From positions 1-5,963 of the forward strand of contig JAFYKS010000069.1 in NCBI GenBank assembly GCA_017537495.1: DNA of 5,963 bases, given 5' to 3'. Shown in pieces: positions 4,654 to 5,963 of the stretch. Position 1 is the stretch's first letter, and every line of letters begins with the position of its first letter. The notes beneath the pieces were generated by a model that was not told the DNA's origin, did not search any database, and was given only the letters and a program-made list of their open reading frames with translations. A program made the translations under genes and the position numbers. Source of the DNA: Bacillota bacterium. Lineage in GTDB: Bacteria; Bacillota; Clostridia; Peptostreptococcales; Anaerovoracaceae.

Positions 4654-5963
4654 TTATTCCGCCTCCTTCAGCTTCAGTTTCTTCTGCATATGCTCATAAG
4701 TATGCAGCCATGTAATCATGTAAATGTTGTCGGTTTCTGCCTTATCAATTTCAGCAAAAATCTGTTCCACGTCTTCGCTGTCGATGATGACAATCTTTTC
4801 AGGATCCACACCTTCGTAAATCAGACGGTTGGCAGTGTCGTAGCAGACACGTTCAGAGAAGCAGAAGTATTTTTCAACATCGCCTGCTGCCAGCTGGCTG
4901 AAATCACAGTCGAAAGCATAGAAGGTGTTGGTATAGTTCGGGATCATATCCACCAGAGGGCAGAGACCCAGACATACCATCTTCTTTTCCCTGTCGCCTG
5001 CCATGATATTGATGCAGGTCTGGAGAGTTTCCGGATTTTCCTGCTTGATTCTCATGTACTTGATGGTCTTATCCTTGTATTTCAGGATTTCGAAACGGCC
5101 GCCTACGTTCTTGAAGCTGCCGAAAGCCTTCGCTGCGTCTGCAGGTTCGATTCCTGCAAATTCCTTCGCTACGGCTACCGCTGCCGCGTAATTGTACAGC
5201 ATGTACGGAATGTTGTAAGGCATGTTGAACTCTACGCCCTCTGCAGTAAACTTGCGTCCTGCAAAATCCACATCGCGAACCACATAGTCTGCCTCAGGGT
5301 TGCTCTGATTGCCGCAGTGGGTACAGTGGAACGGACCTACGCCATCGTTATTGTAGTGGTCGAAGACGATCTTGTGATGGCAGACAGGACACGCCATGGT
5401 AGGGAATCCTTCCTGCTTCACGAAAGAGTCCGCGTGCTTTTCCACACCGTAAGTAATCACATTGGAAGTCACCTGGTCGAAAGACTTGGCTCTTGGCTCT
5501 TCGTTATTCAGGAAGAGGCGCATGCCCTCCTTCTTCATAACGGGTGCCACCTTGCGGTAGATGAAGTCCGGATCGCCGTTACGCTGAACCTGGTCTTTCT
5601 GCAGGTTTGTTACCAGCAGATTCTTCGCAGGCAGCTGGGCATGAATAATCGGCAGGAAACGTTCATCAGTTTCAAAGATGAAGTAATCCGCCTTCACACG
5701 GCCGAACAGGTTGGAGCTCTTCAGCAGTGCAGTAGCAACACCTGCCAGCAGATTCGCACCTTCCAGATTGGAAATTACGGTCTTTCCGTTGGTCTTCAGA
5801 ATGTGGTTGATCAGGTTGTTGGAAGTGGACTTGCCGTTGGTACCTGTGATGAACAGTACCTTTTCAGGGTCAATTCCCTTAAAGTGTGCCACCATCTGCT
5901 TGTCTATGAGAAGTGCCTTCTCACCGGATAAGTTGGATCCACGTGTCTTATCTATAATGTTGA
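4654..5963 (-). CDS. murT: MurT-like Mur ligase family protein (DUF1727), N-terminus cut by window edge
   Basis: A total of 435 residues are visible, open at the right edge. Compared with ordinary MurT only about 15-25 N-terminal residues are missing, since the RGSNLSGEKALLID segment (7-20 of the visible part) matches the start of the family. Next come the ATP P-loop TGTNGKST (39-46), the ETDERFLP acidic segment (97-104) and the VTNLQKDQVQRNGD motif (117-130). A four-cysteine zinc ribbon typical of MurT follows (Cys191, Cys194, Cys213, Cys216), then the LYNYAAAVAV stretch (255-264) and a GGRFE motif (287-291). MurT activates the D-Glu carboxylate of lipid II by ATP for amidation by GatD. Divergence is concentrated near the C-terminal domain: the family's KNPAG region reads KQENPET and the NDN-ADGRDVSW region reads VDMIPNYTNTFY (337-348). 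Gene order and one-base spacing with the GatD-like gene imply a complex. Its true substrate is uncertain. Confidence 0.88.
   Translation of the reverse strand, partial: NIIDKTRGSNLSGEKALLIDKQMVAHFKGIDPEKVLFITGTNGKSTSNNLINHILKTNGKTVISNLEGANLLAGVATALLKSSNLFGRVKADYFIFETDERFLPIIHAQLPAKNLLVTNLQKDQVQRNGDPDFIYRKVAPVMKKEGMRLFLNNEEPRAKSFDQVTSNVITYGVEKHADSFVKQEGFPTMACPVCHHKIVFDHYNNDGVGPFHCTHCGNQSNPEADYVVRDVDFAGRKFTAEGVEFNMPYNIPYMLYNYAAAVAVAKEFAGIEPADAAKAFGSFKNVGGRFEILKYKDKTIKYMRIKQENPETLQTCINIMAGDREKKMVCLGLCPLVDMIPNYTNTFYAFDCDFSQLAAGDVEKYFCFSERVCYDTANRLIYEGVDPEKIVIIDSEDVEQIFAEIDKAETDNIYMITWLHTYEHMQKKLKLKEAE

Noticed and set aside
3693..4715. A 340-codon plus-strand frame overlapping the channel 3' end and running antisense to the GatD-like gene
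   Set aside because: It crosses the strong bidirectional hairpin terminator, conflicts with two well-supported genes, and its product resembles no known protein.
4516..5931. A 471-codon open frame on the plus strand opposite the MurT-like gene
   Set aside because: It is exactly antisense to a gene with many family motifs, its product is Cys/His/Val-rich with no recognisable domain, and it has no convincing ribosome site; it arises from the codon bias of the real gene.

Overview
The window looks like chromosome of a low-to-mid GC, Gram-positive anaerobe, most likely a member of the Clostridia (Bacillota). The grounds are strong AAGGAGG-type ribosome sites, a MurT/GatD-type gene pair, a small double-LysM protein of the kind common in spore-formers, and hairpin-plus-T terminators. 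This is inference from gene content; no rRNA or other marker is present. No tRNA, insertion sequence, phage gene or CRISPR array was seen.

Layout. Positions 1-2317 are a leftward, tightly spaced three-gene set read from 2317 down to 1: an M50 (site-2-protease type) membrane metalloprotease, an AlkD-family DNA-alkylation repair protein, and an M20-family Zn amidohydrolase (allantoate/N-carbamoyl-amino-acid hydrolase type) that runs off the left edge. Positions 2318-2447 are a divergent promoter region. It carries a good rightward promoter and, on the leftward strand, a perfect Shine-Dalgarno that serves no long gene. Positions 2448-2828 hold a small tandem-LysM gene with its own terminator. 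Positions 2829-3841 hold a well-formed promoter and a six-transmembrane voltage-gated K+ channel whose C-terminus ends in a CPxCG element. A hairpin at 3854-3880 probably terminates transcription from both sides. Positions 3900-5963 are a leftward pair, MurT-like Mur ligase then GatD-like amidotransferase, one base apart; the MurT-like gene lacks only its extreme N-terminus.

The most interesting system is this MurT/GatD pair. Fold-level landmarks of both families are present: GatD YGDRGN-type motif, MurT P-loop and four-cysteine zinc ribbon. By eye, however, the GatD partner has Thr where the glutaminase nucleophile Cys belongs, Leu where the catalytic His belongs, and an altered oxyanion loop. 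The MurT partner has lost the DGRD-VSW stretch near its C-terminal domain. This looks like a co-diverged pair that no longer performs ordinary glutamine-dependent lipid II amidation. The remaining genes are individually recognisable, and their grouping gives no clear shared pathway.
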